Source: an uncultured Eubacteriales bacterium (lineage in GTDB: Bacteria; Bacillota; Clostridia; Oscillospirales; Oscillospiraceae). From it: a DNA stretch of 10,981 bases. Made by a program: the position numbers and the translations under genes. How positions within the stretch are numbered: position 1 is the stretch's first letter; each line of letters begins with the position of its first letter. A model generated the notes under the pieces. It saw only the letters and a list, made by a program, of their open reading frames with translations. It was not told the origin of the DNA and did not search any database. The stretch lies in assembly GCA_902475455.1 (NCBI GenBank), contig CABRZO010000075.1:1-10981 (forward strand), given 5' to 3'. This document shows positions 1-7,572 of this stretch, piece by piece.

Positions 1-846
1 GACGATTTAACTGATATAGAGATTGAAAATTTTGTTGATGAAGTCGATAAGACGGTTCAGGAGCAGGACTATAATGCCGCTTTCCAAAAAGCAATCAACA
101 AGATACACGAATATCCCACCTGTGAGAGGTTGATATATTCTGTTATTCTTTATTTAGAGGGAGCACTTACTCTTTACAATGTATCTGCAATTGAGCAATA
201 CCAAGAAATATATGAAACATTTTATAAGCGTTTAGCAACAAGTGAAATTCCGGAAATAAAGGATACTGCAACCAGTATGTTGATTTCCTATGCACGAAAT
301 CGAGGAGATTTTTCAAAGGCAGAGGAGCTTATAAATTCATTGCCATTTTCTACAATAGACAAAGAAGAACAATTAGCTGTCCTTTATCAACGACAGGGAC
401 GATATCAAGACGCAGAAAAAATCTGGGAACATCGTGTAATAAAAGGCATAACCGAGATACAGACAGCTTTAATAAATATGTTGGAAATCGCATTACAGGA
501 AAAGCAAGAAAAGGATGCAGACTATTTCGCAGATATGTATGAAGCCGTTACCCGTCAGTTTTGTTTTCCAGAGTGGATGTGTTATAATGCCCACTTGCAA
601 CTTGCCCTGGTAAAAAAAGATAAGAGTAGAAGTCTGTCCATTCTTCAAAAAATGTTACCTGCCATGAAAAAAGAGTGGGATACACGAAATTGCCCATTAT
701 ATCGTAATGCAGATGGTAACGGCTCTACATGGCTTTCAGGTAAACTGGCGAAAACAATTGCAGATGAGTTGGCAAACAGCGAGGAATATACATTTCTTCG
801 TGATGGTTCGGAATTTGAAAAACTAATAATGCATTTAAAAGATTAA
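1..846 (+). CDS. C-terminal part of a TPR-like helical-repeat protein, possibly an XRE-type regulator (5' truncated by window)
   Basis: The frame is open from the first base, so the gene starts upstream; a TTG at 130 is an internal leucine rather than a start. The visible 281 residues are almost all amphipathic helix. Around residues 100-145 there are helix pairs of TPR type (GDFSKAEELINSLPF, then RQGRYQDAEKIWEHRV), and an NCPLY segment lies near residue 231. In Clostridia such C-terminal halves commonly follow an N-terminal HTH_3 domain in cytoplasmic regulators; that HTH would lie outside the window, so the regulator role is inference. No catalytic motif, signal peptide or membrane segment is seen. 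The gene is clearly more AT-rich, with more AAA/GAA/ATA codons, than the conjugation genes that follow, which suggests separate acquisition. Its stop (844-846) precedes a strong terminator-like hairpin. A plain TPR-like scaffold protein is the main alternative. Confidence 0.72.
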   Translation, partial: DDLTDIEIENFVDEVDKTVQEQDYNAAFQKAINKIHEYPTCERLIYSVILYLEGALTLYNVSAIEQYQEIYETFYKRLATSEIPEIKDTATSMLISYARNRGDFSKAEELINSLPFSTIDKEEQLAVLYQRQGRYQDAEKIWEHRVIKGITEIQTALINMLEIALQEKQEKDADYFADMYEAVTRQFCFPEWMCYNAHLQLALVKKDKSRSLSILQKMLPAMKKEWDTRNCPLYRNADGNGSTWLSGKLAKTIADELANSEEYTFLRDGSEFEKLIMHLKD

Positions 847-912
847 AAACTATTTGTGTTCTGATAGCAAACCCAGCCGAGCCAGTCAACAGTTAGGTAT
901 ATAGATTTTTAC

Positions 913-950
913 ATACAGCTTCATGCAATACGCATGGAGCTGTATTTTTT
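913..950 (+). terminator. Strong intrinsic terminator-like hairpin upstream of the conjugation genes
   Basis: Bases 913-926 pair with 932-945 in a 14-bp stem (TACAGCTTCATGC against GCATGGAGCTGTA, with one T-G wobble) around a 5-base loop, and the stem runs into a T tract at 945-950. This is the classic rho-independent shape. It can end transcription of the AT-rich gene 70 bases upstream. Because it lies 64 bases before the Maff2 start in the same direction, it could also work as an attenuator for the conjugation operon. Confidence 0.8.
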
Positions 951-964
951 GTCTGGCCAGACAA
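949..964. repeat. 16-bp perfect palindrome, candidate operator
   Basis: TTGTCTGGCCAGACAA reads identically on both strands. It begins inside the T tract of the preceding hairpin and ends 37 bases before the Maff2 ribosome binding site. A perfect palindrome in a leader region fits a binding site for a dimeric regulator, or an RNA hairpin in the leader; the sequence alone does not decide. Confidence 0.55.
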
Positions 965-978
965 GCAACTGCAACACA

Positions 979-992
979 GGTGCATTCGCACC
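979..992 (+). promoter_or_regulatory. Small leader hairpin before the Maff2 ribosome binding site
   Basis: GGTGC (979-983) and GCACC (988-992) pair perfectly around an ATTC loop. The hairpin ends 9 bases before the Shine-Dalgarno sequence at 1001-1007. With the terminator-like stem and the palindrome it makes a run of three dyads in about 80 bases. A role in translation or RNA stability is possible but unproven. Confidence 0.3.
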
Positions 993-1014
993 ACGACAAC
1001 AAGGAGGAAAACTT

Positions 1015-1230
1015 ATGGCATTTTTCAACAGCGCAGTCGATGCACTGCAGACTCTTGTCGTGGCACTGGGTGCCGGGCTTAGCATCTGGGGCATCATCAA
1101 CCTGCTGGAAGGCTACGGCAACGATAACCCCGGTGCAAAGAGCCAGGGTATCAAGCAGCTGATGGCCGGCGGCGGCGTCGCCCTGATCGGCATCACCCTG
1201 GTGCCTCTGCTTTCCGGACTCTTCAGCTGA
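1015..1230 (+). CDS. Maff2 family mobile element protein
   Basis: A 71-residue membrane protein of the small Maff2 family, found at the head of the mating-pair gene block in Tn1549/CTn4-like ICEs. It has two hydrophobic segments (about residues 12-32 and 46-68) separated by a short polar, glycine- and asparagine-rich turn (EGYGNDNPGAKSQG). By size and topology it resembles VirB2-like pilin subunits or small channel components, but this role is inferred. The start at 1015 is fixed by AAGGAGG at 1001-1007 with normal spacing; the same frame opens further upstream but without a ribosome binding site. The next gene follows 17 bases after the stop. Confidence 0.88.
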   Translation: MAFFNSAVDALQTLVVALGAGLSIWGIINLLEGYGNDNPGAKSQGIKQLMAGGGVALIGITLVPLLSGLFS

Positions 1231-1238
1231 GGAAGGAG
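1231..1238 (+). promoter_or_regulatory. Ribosome binding site deciding a TTG start
   Basis: GGAAGGAG lies directly after the Maff2 stop and 9 bases before the TTG at 1248, supporting that non-ATG codon as the start of the VirB6/TrbL-like gene. No ATG in this frame lies closer to it. Confidence 0.65.
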
Positions 1239-1247
1239 TGTTAATCG

Positions 1248-2114
1248 TTGGACAGCGTACTCGCTCAGATTGGTGAATGGATCAAGGATTGGCTTATTTC
1301 CGTTATCATGAACCTGCTGACGGGACTGTTTGATTCGGTGAACACTCAGGTTGGCGATATTGCGACACAGGTGCAAACCTCCCCAGCGAATTTCTCGCCG
1401 GGTGTCTTCTCCATGATCCGGAATGTTTCCGAATCAGTGATCATCCCAATTGCAGGCCTGATCCTGACATTCATCGCCTGCTATGAGCTGATTCAAATGA
1501 TCATTGACCACAATAACCTTGCCAACTTTGAAACCTGGATTTTCTTCAAATGGGTCTTTAAAACCTTCGTTGCCGTGACTCTCATCACCAACACCTTCAA
1601 CATCGTGATGGCTGTTTTTGATGTGGCACAGCACGTAATCAACAACGCCGGCGGACTCATTGCCGGAAATACAGCCGTGGACGCAACTGCATTCGCATCC
1701 ATGCAGGATACTCTGGAGGCCATGGAGATCGGACCGCTCTTTGCGCTGTTCCTGCAGTGTATGGTGGTGCAGCTGATCACCAAGATCCTGAGCGTTCTGA
1801 TCTTTGTAATCGTCTACGGCCGAATGATCGAAATCTACCTGATGACCAGCCTGGCACCGATTCCGTTTTCCACCTTCGGAAATCGGGAGCAAAGCATGGT
1901 GGGGCAGAATTATCTCCGCTCCCTGCTGGCCCTTGGCTTCCAGGGATTTCTCATCATGATCTGCGTCGGCATCTATGCGGTGCTGATCCAGAGCGTATCC
2001 GTTTCGGATGATATCATCGGTTCCATCTGGGGCATTCTCGGATACACAGTGCTGCTGTGCTTCACGCTGTTCAAAACCGGCACACTTGCCAAGAGTGTGT
2101 TCTCGGCACACTAA
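1248..2114 (+). CDS. VirB6/TrbL-like conjugal transfer membrane protein, CD1112 type
   Basis: A 288-residue polytopic inner-membrane protein, recognised as the VirB6/TrbL-like component of ICE type IV secretion systems; in the family it forms part of the DNA translocation channel. Hydrophobic stretches lie at about residues 61-86, 97-126, 162-190, 193-204, 226-252 and 255-276, with a more polar region between about 128 and 160. A conserved-looking block, YGRMIEIYLMTSLAPIPFST (190-209), sits at the centre. It starts at TTG, supported by the ribosome binding site just upstream. It follows Maff2 by 17 bases and precedes prgI, the standard order. The reading frame is intact. Confidence 0.88.
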   Translation: MDSVLAQIGEWIKDWLISVIMNLLTGLFDSVNTQVGDIATQVQTSPANFSPGVFSMIRNVSESVIIPIAGLILTFIACYELIQMIIDHNNLANFETWIFFKWVFKTFVAVTLITNTFNIVMAVFDVAQHVINNAGGLIAGNTAVDATAFASMQDTLEAMEIGPLFALFLQCMVVQLITKILSVLIFVIVYGRMIEIYLMTSLAPIPFSTFGNREQSMVGQNYLRSLLALGFQGFLIMICVGIYAVLIQSVSVSDDIIGSIWGILGYTVLLCFTLFKTGTLAKSVFSAH

Positions 2115-2134
2115 AGAAGGAGGTTCAGATTATC

Positions 2135-2593
2135 GTGGCAGCCTATGTTCCGGTCCCTCGTGATCTGACGAGGGTCAAATCCAAAATCCTGTTCAACCTG
2201 ACAAAACGTCAGCTTTTCTGCTTTGGGGCGGGGGCACTGATCGGTGTCCCGTCTTTCTTTTTGCTCAAAGCCGGCGGCAATACCAGTATGGCCTCCATCT
2301 GCATGATACTCCTCATGCTGCCGTTCTTCTTCCTCGGAATGTATGAACGGGACGGCCAGCCACTGGAAAAGGTTGCAAAGCAGTTTATTCAGACAAAGTT
2401 TGTGCGGCCAAAAATCCGGCCCTATCAGACAGACAACTACTATGCCATCCTGATCCGTCAGGCCCAGGCAGAAATGGAGGTAAACAACATTGTTTTCGGT
2501 AAAGCAGCTGTTCCGAATGAGAGAAAAAAGAAACCTGAACATGCCGAAGCACCTGACAAAAGCTCAGGCAAGACAAGTTCAGAAAATCATTGA
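2135..2593 (+). CDS. PrgI family conjugation membrane protein
   Basis: A 152-residue protein of the PrgI family, which is a small VirB3-like membrane partner of the VirB4 ATPase in Gram-positive conjugation systems. The N terminus (AAYVPVPRDLTRVKSKILF) is typical, followed by two membrane segments at about residues 27-45 and 53-69, then a cytoplasmic part with RPKIRPYQTDNYY and a lysine-rich, disordered tail. The start is taken as GTG at 2135, with AAGGAGG at 2117-2123 (spacing 11, slightly long; ATT at 2129 would be closer but is rarer). The frame extends upstream to an ATG at 2057, inside the previous gene, but without support. Its 3' end overlaps the start of virB4 by 53 bases. Confidence 0.87.
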   Translation: MAAYVPVPRDLTRVKSKILFNLTKRQLFCFGAGALIGVPSFFLLKAGGNTSMASICMILLMLPFFFLGMYERDGQPLEKVAKQFIQTKFVRPKIRPYQTDNYYAILIRQAQAEMEVNNIVFGKAAVPNERKKKPEHAEAPDKSSGKTSSENH

Positions 2594-4930
2594 CCGGGCC
2601 AGGCGGGATGACCATGTTCCCCGCAGGCACAGCAGTCCATCCCGTTTCAGCGGATGTTCCCGGATGGCATCTGCCGGGTCAGTGACAGGTACTACACCAA
2701 GACCATCCAGTATCAGGACATCAACTATCAGCTGGCCCAGCAGGAGGACAAGACCGCAATTTTTGAAGAATGGTGCTCCTTCCTGAACTTTTTTGACAGC
2801 TCCATCCGCTTCGAGCTGTCCTTTATGAATCTGGCCACAGATGCCGCAGCCTTTGAGCAGAGCATTCGTATCCCCTGCCGCAACGACCACTTCAACCATG
2901 TGCGCAGAGAGTACAGCCAAATGCTGAAAACCCAACTGGCCCAGGGCAACAACGGCCTGACCAAGACCAAATATATCACCTTTGGCATTGAGGCCGAGTC
3001 CATGCGTGAGGCAAAGCCCCGGCTGGAGCATGTGCAGACGGATCTGCTGAACAACTTCAAGCGCCTGGGCGTGGTGGCCAGTGTGCTCAGCGGCAAGGAG
3101 CGTCTGCAGCTCGTGCACTCCATTTTCCACATGGGGGATCTCCAGGACCGCTTCTCCTTCGACTGGAGCTGGCTTGCAGACTCCGGCCTTTCCGTGAAGG
3201 ACTTCATCGCCCCCACATCCTTCTCCTTCCCCGGGGGCAGGACCTTTACCATGGGCAACCTGCAAGGGGCTATGAGCTATCTGCAGATTACCGCCTCGGA
3301 TCTTTCCGACCAGCTGCTGAAGGAATTTCTGGATATGGAGTCCAGTCAGATTGTCACCATCCACATTCAGTCGGTGGATCAGACCGCCGCCATCAAGCAG
3401 ATCAAGCACACCATCACCGAGCTGGACAGGAGCAAGATTGAGGAGCAGAAAAAGGCGGTCCGTTCCGGCTACGACATGGACATCATCCCTTCCGACCTGG
3501 CCACCTACGGCAAGGATGCCAAGGCGCTGCTGAAGGAGCTGCAGTCTCAGAATGAGCGGCTGTTCCTGGTCTCATTTCTGATCCTGAACACCGGCAAAAC
3601 CCGGCAGGAGCTGGAAAACAACGTGTTCCAGGCATCCTCCATTGCCCAGAAGCACAACTGCAACCTGCGGCGGCTGGATTTTCAGCAGGAGCAGGGCCTG
3701 ATGAGCAGCCTTCCGCTGGCCAACAACCTGATTGAGATCCAGCGGGCACTGACCACCAGCTCTACCGCAATCTTTATTCCCTTCACCACCCAGGAGCTGT
3801 TCCAGGACGGCCCGGAGGCCCTCTATTACGGCCTGAACGCCCTCTCCAACAACCTGATCATGGTGGACCGAAAGCAGCTGAAAAACCCGAACGGCCTGAT
3901 TCTGGGCACCCCCGGCTCCGGCAAATCTTTCTCCGCCAAGCGTGAGATCACCAACGCCTTTCTGGTCACGGAGGATGACATTATCATCTGCGATCCGGAG
4001 GCAGAGTACACAGCCCTGGTCAACTGTCTGGAGGGGCAGGTGATTCAGATCAGCCCCACCAGCACCCACTATATCAACCCCATGGACATCAATGAGTCCT
4101 ACTCGGAAGATGACAATCCTCTGGCGCTGAAGGCCGACTTCATCCTCTCCCTCTGCGAGCTGATTGTCGGCGGCAAGGATGGTCTGCAGCCCATTGAAAA
4201 AACGGTAATCGACCGCTGTGTGCATCAGATCTATCGGCACTACTTTGAGGACCCGAAGCCGGAAAATATGCCGCTGCTGGAAGACCTCTACAATGCCCTC
4301 CTGCAGCAAGAGGAAAAGGAGGCCCACCGGGTGGCCACAGCGCTCGAAATCTACGTAAAAGGCTCCCTGAATCTCTTCAACCACCGGACCAATGTGGATA
4401 TCCACAACCGCCTGGTCTGCTACGACATCAAAGAGCTGGGCAAGCAGCTGAAGAAGCTCGGCATGCTGATTGTGCAGGACCAGGTCTGGGGCCGTGTGAC
4501 GGCAAACCGCAGTGCCGGCAGGACCACCCGCTACTATATGGACGAATTTCATCTGCTGCTGAAGGAGGAACAGACTGCCTCCTATTCCGTGGAGATCTGG
4601 AAGCGGTTCCGCAAATGGGGCGGTATTCCCACCGGCATCACGCAGAATGTAAAAGATCTGCTTTCCAGCCGGGAGGTGGAGAACATTTTCGAAAACTCCG
4701 ACTTCGTGTATATGCTGAACCAGGCCGCCGGTGACCGCCAGATCCTGGCTCAGCAGCTGAATATTTCTCCCCACCAGCTGTCCTATGTGACCCATTCCGG
4801 CGAGGGCGAGGGCCTGCTCTTCTACGGCAATGTGATCCTGCCCTTCGTGGATCATTTCCCCACGGATCTGGAGCTCTACCGCATCATGACCACAAAGCTC
4901 TCCGAGGTGGTGGACCAAAAGGCGGTGTGA
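2541..4930 (+). CDS. virB4: VirB4-like conjugal transfer ATPase, CD1110 type (frameshifted near the N terminus)
   Basis: The ATPase that powers assembly and substrate transport of the conjugation apparatus, on the cytoplasmic face of the membrane. Most of it is one open frame from about 2612 to 4930. The Walker A motif GTPGSGKS is at 3905-3928 (about residue 456 of the repaired 796-residue protein), and the Walker B region YYMDEFHLLL has its D-E pair at 4541-4546. The expected N terminus (MPKHLTKAQARQVQKIIDRA) begins at ATG 2541 in another frame. The two frames meet at 2619-2628, where one base appears lost, so the gene as read cannot make the full protein. An internal ATG at 2654 leaves 758 residues with both ATPase motifs but has no ribosome binding site. 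Either a real lesion or a sequencing error would explain this. The stop lies 1 base before the next start. Confidence 0.9.
2612..2653 (+). other. virB4: Frameshift site in virB4
   Basis: The frame starting at 2541 encodes the usual N-terminal helix of this ATPase family and reads DDHVPR up to about 2626, then becomes nonsense and stops at 2784-2786. The main frame has a TGA at 2609-2611 and from about 2622 reads QAQQSIPFQRMFPDGICRV, the expected continuation. One base is therefore missing between, either from the CCCC run (2619-2622) or at the following CGCAGG (family memory of VPRTAQQSIP favours the latter). No clear slippery heptamer is seen, so programmed frameshifting is unlikely. Confidence 0.8.
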
Positions 4931-4931
4931 T

Positions 4932-6668
4932 ATGGCGAAAAAGGTGTCACGGCTCCATTTCACAGAGGATGAGTTGACCAGTTCCAGGTTGAAACAGGCT
5001 GAGGGCCAGGCAGATCGGGCGTCAGCAAGGGGGCCCAGGCGGAGCAGGCTGAAGCTGGAGGCGGACAGGGTCGCCCAGCGAAAGGTGCACCTCACCTTTG
5101 GAAAGGAGAATATACCTGCGGGCAGGCCGGCCCCCAGGGGCTACCGTTTCGCCAAGGCAGCTGTCTCCAGGGCCATTCATGGACAGATTTCTGAAAACAA
5201 TCAGGATGACAATGTGGCAGTTCAGGCGGCCGACTCCTCCGCCAAGGCGGTGGAGTCCGGGGCCCATGGGGTGGAGCATGCAGTCTACAGCAAGAAGCTG
5301 AAGGCCTACAAAAAAGCAGAACATCTGCAATCCAGATCCAATGCCGCCCATGTGAATGCGATTTATCAGCAGCGTATGGGGGAGCATCCGGAGGCCTTTT
5401 CAAACCCGATTTCCCGCTGGCAGCAAAAAAGGAAAATCCGGAAGGAATGTGCGGCGGCAAGGCGCGCAGAGGCAACCGCTTCCAATACCGGAACTGCGGC
5501 AAAAAGAGGCGCTGCAGGAGTCAAAAGCCTTGGTCAAAGGCTGGCATATTTCAAGGATAAAGCCCTTCAGTTCGCAGCCACCCACCCCCATGTGCTTCTG
5601 ATCATTGGAGTATTGGCGCTTCTTATCATCCTCATTTCTTCGGTGCTTTCTTCCTGCTCTGTTGTCCTGCCGGGGGGATCCGGCGCCATTGTGGCCTCTA
5701 CCTTTACCGCCGACGATGAGGATATCATCGGTGCCAATGATGACTACAAGGCCCTGGAGGCCGACCTGCAGCAAACAGTTGACACCATTGAGGCCACCTA
5801 TCCCGGCTACGATGAATACAACTATGATCTTGATGAAATTGGCCATGATCCCTATCAGCTGGCAGCTTACCTGACGGTGCAGTTTGAGGATTATACGAGA
5901 AGCCAGGTCCAGGATACGCTGCATGCTCTCTTTGCCCTTCAGTATGCGCTGGAGATCGAAGAACAGGTAGAGATCCGCTACCGGACCGAAACCTGGACCG
6001 GTACCACCACTTCTCCTGACCCGGAAACCGGTGCAGTGACGGAAGAGGAATTTGAATATGAGGTGGAAGTTCCCTATGAGTACCACATTCTCAATATTAC
6101 TCTGCGCAATCAGAATTTGGGCCATGTGCTGACAACTTCCGGCGGCATGAATGGGGATCAGGCCCAGCGCTATGCCATCCTGCTCCAGACCAAGGGCAAC
6201 AAGGACTATCTGTTTGCAGATGATCCCTATGTCTCCACCGGCAGCGAATACCTGGAATATGACATTCCCGGTGAGGCACTGACTGATGAGCGGTTTGCCA
6301 ATATGATCCATGAGGCGGAAAAGTACCTGGGCTATCCGTATGTCTGGGGCGGTTCTTCCCCTGCCACCAGCTTTGACTGCTCCGGCTTCGTGAGCTACGT
6401 CATCAATCACTGCGGAAATGGCTGGAATGTAGGCCGGCTGACCGCCAACGGTCTGAAAAATTACTGCACAATCATCAGCCCGGAGGAAGCAAAACCAGGA
6501 GATCTGATTTTCTTCCAGGGAACCTACAACACATCGGGCGCCAGCCATGTGGGCATCTATGTCGGCGACGGCATGATGATCCACTGCGGGAACCCGATCT
6601 CCTATGCATCCATCAACTCGTCCTACTGGCAGCAGCACTTCTACTGCTATGGACGCATCCCGAATTAA
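4932..6668 (+). CDS. NlpC/P60 peptidoglycan hydrolase of the conjugation apparatus, CD1108 type
   Basis: A 578-residue protein that opens the cell wall locally for the conjugation channel. Residues 1-220 are basic, low in hydrophobicity and probably cytoplasmic. One membrane segment lies at about 221-246 (HVLLIIGVLALLIILISSVL). An extracellular linker domain follows (about 260-440, rich in acidic and aromatic residues, with DYNY-like stretches), and the C-terminal NlpC/P60 cysteine peptidase occupies about 455-578. The catalytic set is present: Cys483 in FDCSGFVSY, His539 in ASHVGIYVG, and His551 in MIHCGNP as the third polar residue. Family members cleave D-Glu to diamino-acid bonds in stem peptides. 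No soluble lysozyme motif was recognised in the linker. The start ATG at 4932 is 1 base after the virB4 stop, implying translational coupling. SSCSV after the membrane helix is not a convincing lipobox. Confidence 0.9.
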   Translation: MAKKVSRLHFTEDELTSSRLKQAEGQADRASARGPRRSRLKLEADRVAQRKVHLTFGKENIPAGRPAPRGYRFAKAAVSRAIHGQISENNQDDNVAVQAADSSAKAVESGAHGVEHAVYSKKLKAYKKAEHLQSRSNAAHVNAIYQQRMGEHPEAFSNPISRWQQKRKIRKECAAARRAEATASNTGTAAKRGAAGVKSLGQRLAYFKDKALQFAATHPHVLLIIGVLALLIILISSVLSSCSVVLPGGSGAIVASTFTADDEDIIGANDDYKALEADLQQTVDTIEATYPGYDEYNYDLDEIGHDPYQLAAYLTVQFEDYTRSQVQDTLHALFALQYALEIEEQVEIRYRTETWTGTTTSPDPETGAVTEEEFEYEVEVPYEYHILNITLRNQNLGHVLTTSGGMNGDQAQRYAILLQTKGNKDYLFADDPYVSTGSEYLEYDIPGEALTDERFANMIHEAEKYLGYPYVWGGSSPATSFDCSGFVSYVINHCGNGWNVGRLTANGLKNYCTIISPEEAKPGDLIFFQGTYNTSGASHVGIYVGDGMMIHCGNPISYASINSSYWQQHFYCYGRIPN

Positions 6669-6681
6669 AGGAGGAACTGCA

Positions 6682-6948
6682 ATGACAAAGCTTGAAAAAA
6701 TTGGCGCCGATCTGGAGCGTGCCCGTACAAAACAGGCTGCATGGACCCAGCGTGTAAAGGAGCTGGAGTCCCGTTACCGGGAGGAAGAAAACACCATGAT
6801 CCATTCAATGGTCCATGCCGCAAATCTGACTCCGGAGCAGCTGGCCCGGATCATTGAGCTGGCAACTAAAGGGGCCGTCGGCATCTACCCCGAACCGTCC
6901 GATGGGGCTGAAATTTGTGATGAGGAGGCAGCAAACCATGAATTTTAA
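6682..6948 (+). CDS. DUF4315 family protein
   Basis: An 88-residue cytoplasmic protein matching the DUF4315 family, which sits between the NlpC/P60 and DUF4366 genes in Tn1549-like ICEs. Residues 1-40 form a charged coiled-coil helix (KLEKIGADLERARTKQAAW), followed by a LTPEQLARIIELA helix of the kind these proteins use near the C terminus. The function is not known. The start ATG 6682 has AAAGGAGG at 6667-6674, which overlaps the previous stop codon. The 3' end overlaps the next gene by 11 bases. Confidence 0.87.
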   Translation: MTKLEKIGADLERARTKQAAWTQRVKELESRYREEENTMIHSMVHAANLTPEQLARIIELATKGAVGIYPEPSDGAEICDEEAANHEF

Positions 6949-7396
6949 GAAAATGGCCGCCGGACTTATGGCAGGAATCATGCTGCTGGGTGTTCTTTCA
7001 ACAACCTGCCTGGCCGCCGAGACGGATGCCAGCCCAGGAGAAAATCCAGCTGTACTCACTGAGGCGGATGCCGCTGCCAACACCATGGAAGCAGCCACGG
7101 ATACCAAAGAGGCAGCGGCGGAACCGCTTCCTGAGGCAGCATCTGCCGATGAGGCTGACAATGCGCTTCCACTCACCCCGGATGGCAACCTGACTTTGGT
7201 GGATGACATTGGATCTTCCACTGAGGCCGGCCAGCAGTTCATCACCCTGGTCACAAAATCCGGCAACTACTTCTACCTGATTATTGACCGCAACGACAAG
7301 GGTGAGGAGAATGTGCATCTACTGAACATGGTGGATGAGGCGGATCTCCTGGCCCTTTTATCTGCTCATGGGGAAAGATCACGAAATGGTGGATAG
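6938..7396 (+). CDS. DUF4366 (CD1107 type) secreted protein, 3' truncated and fused to foreign sequence
   Basis: The product has a signal peptide (residues 1-26, cleavage near CLA-AE), a low-complexity Ala/Glu/Asp-rich stretch (about 28-80), and then the conserved DUF4366 core GQQFITLVTKSGNYFYLIID followed by VHLLNMVDEADLLALL (98-141). Relatives continue with a proline- or cysteine-containing linker, a C-terminal membrane segment and an acidic tail, and are markedly longer. Here the homology stops at about residue 141, and after SAHGERSRNGG the frame ends at 7396. The product, if made, would be exported but without its membrane anchor. The start ATG has AGGAGG 9 bases upstream, inside DUF4315. 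It is probably non-functional in its family role, which is itself unknown. Confidence 0.85.
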   Translation: MNFKKMAAGLMAGIMLLGVLSTTCLAAETDASPGENPAVLTEADAAANTMEAATDTKEAAAEPLPEAASADEADNALPLTPDGNLTLVDDIGSSTEAGQQFITLVTKSGNYFYLIIDRNDKGEENVHLLNMVDEADLLALLSAHGERSRNGG

Positions 7397-7454
7397 CCGC
7401 GCCAAGCTTCTAGATGTGATAGCGCAGTTGACTGAGATTGCGGAAAACCTGTAG
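7362..7454 (+). pseudogene. C-terminal remnant of an unidentified gene at the DUF4366 breakpoint
   Basis: In the frame one base ahead of DUF4366, the sequence reads MGKDHEMVDSRAKLLDVIA followed by QLTEIAENL and a stop at 7452-7454. The segment is strongly helical and looks like the natural end of a real protein. It begins where DUF4366 homology ends. No ribosome binding site precedes the ATG at 7368, so this is best read as the tail of a gene joined to DUF4366 by recombination or deletion. The parent family is not recognised. Confidence 0.4.
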
Positions 7455-7487
7455 ATCTGGATGACAATACACGCAACTTTAATAGAA

Positions 7488-7523
7488 ATCCGGCTATTCT
7501 GAAGCATCTTTGAATAGCCGGAT
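7488..7523 (-). terminator. Perfect 12-bp inverted repeat, likely terminator of the minus-strand operon
   Basis: ATCCGGCTATTC (7488-7499) and GAATAGCCGGAT (7512-7523) are exact inverted copies around a 12-base spacer. Read on the minus strand, the stem runs into TTTCTATT, a modest U-rich tail; on the plus strand it is followed by ATAAATAATAATATAG, which is not a U tract. It fits an intrinsic terminator for the operon ending at 7730, about 205 bases downstream of it, and perhaps a barrier to both directions. A mobile-element end is an alternative. Confidence 0.45.
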
Positions 7524-7572
7524 GATAAATAATAATATAGTTGTTGCTGCATATTGTTTGCTTTGGGAGTTT

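Noticed and set aside
2612..2630. Programmed -1 frameshifting in virB4
   Set aside because: No X XXY YYZ slippery heptamer is in the right phase and no strong downstream stem was noticed; this type of ATPase is normally encoded in a single frame. A simple one-base loss explains it better.
2654..4930. ATG at 2654 as the true virB4 start
   Set aside because: No ribosome binding site precedes it, and family-like sequence (QAQQSIPFQR) continues upstream in frame, with the expected N terminus in the neighbouring frame from 2541.
3572..5095. Long minus-strand open frame (507 codons) opposite virB4
   Set aside because: It lies antisense to a clear ATPase gene with Walker motifs. Its composition (rich in His, Gln, Val, Leu) is what the complement of GC-rich coding sequence gives, and it crosses the end of virB4 into the next gene.
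5640..5670. Lipobox (SSCSV) in the NlpC/P60 protein
   Set aside because: It lies after an internal membrane helix at about residue 240, not at an N-terminal signal peptide, so lipid modification is unlikely.
5400..6638. Minus-strand open frame (412 codons) opposite the NlpC/P60 gene
   Set aside because: It is the complement of a gene with complete catalytic residues, a shadow caused by codon bias.
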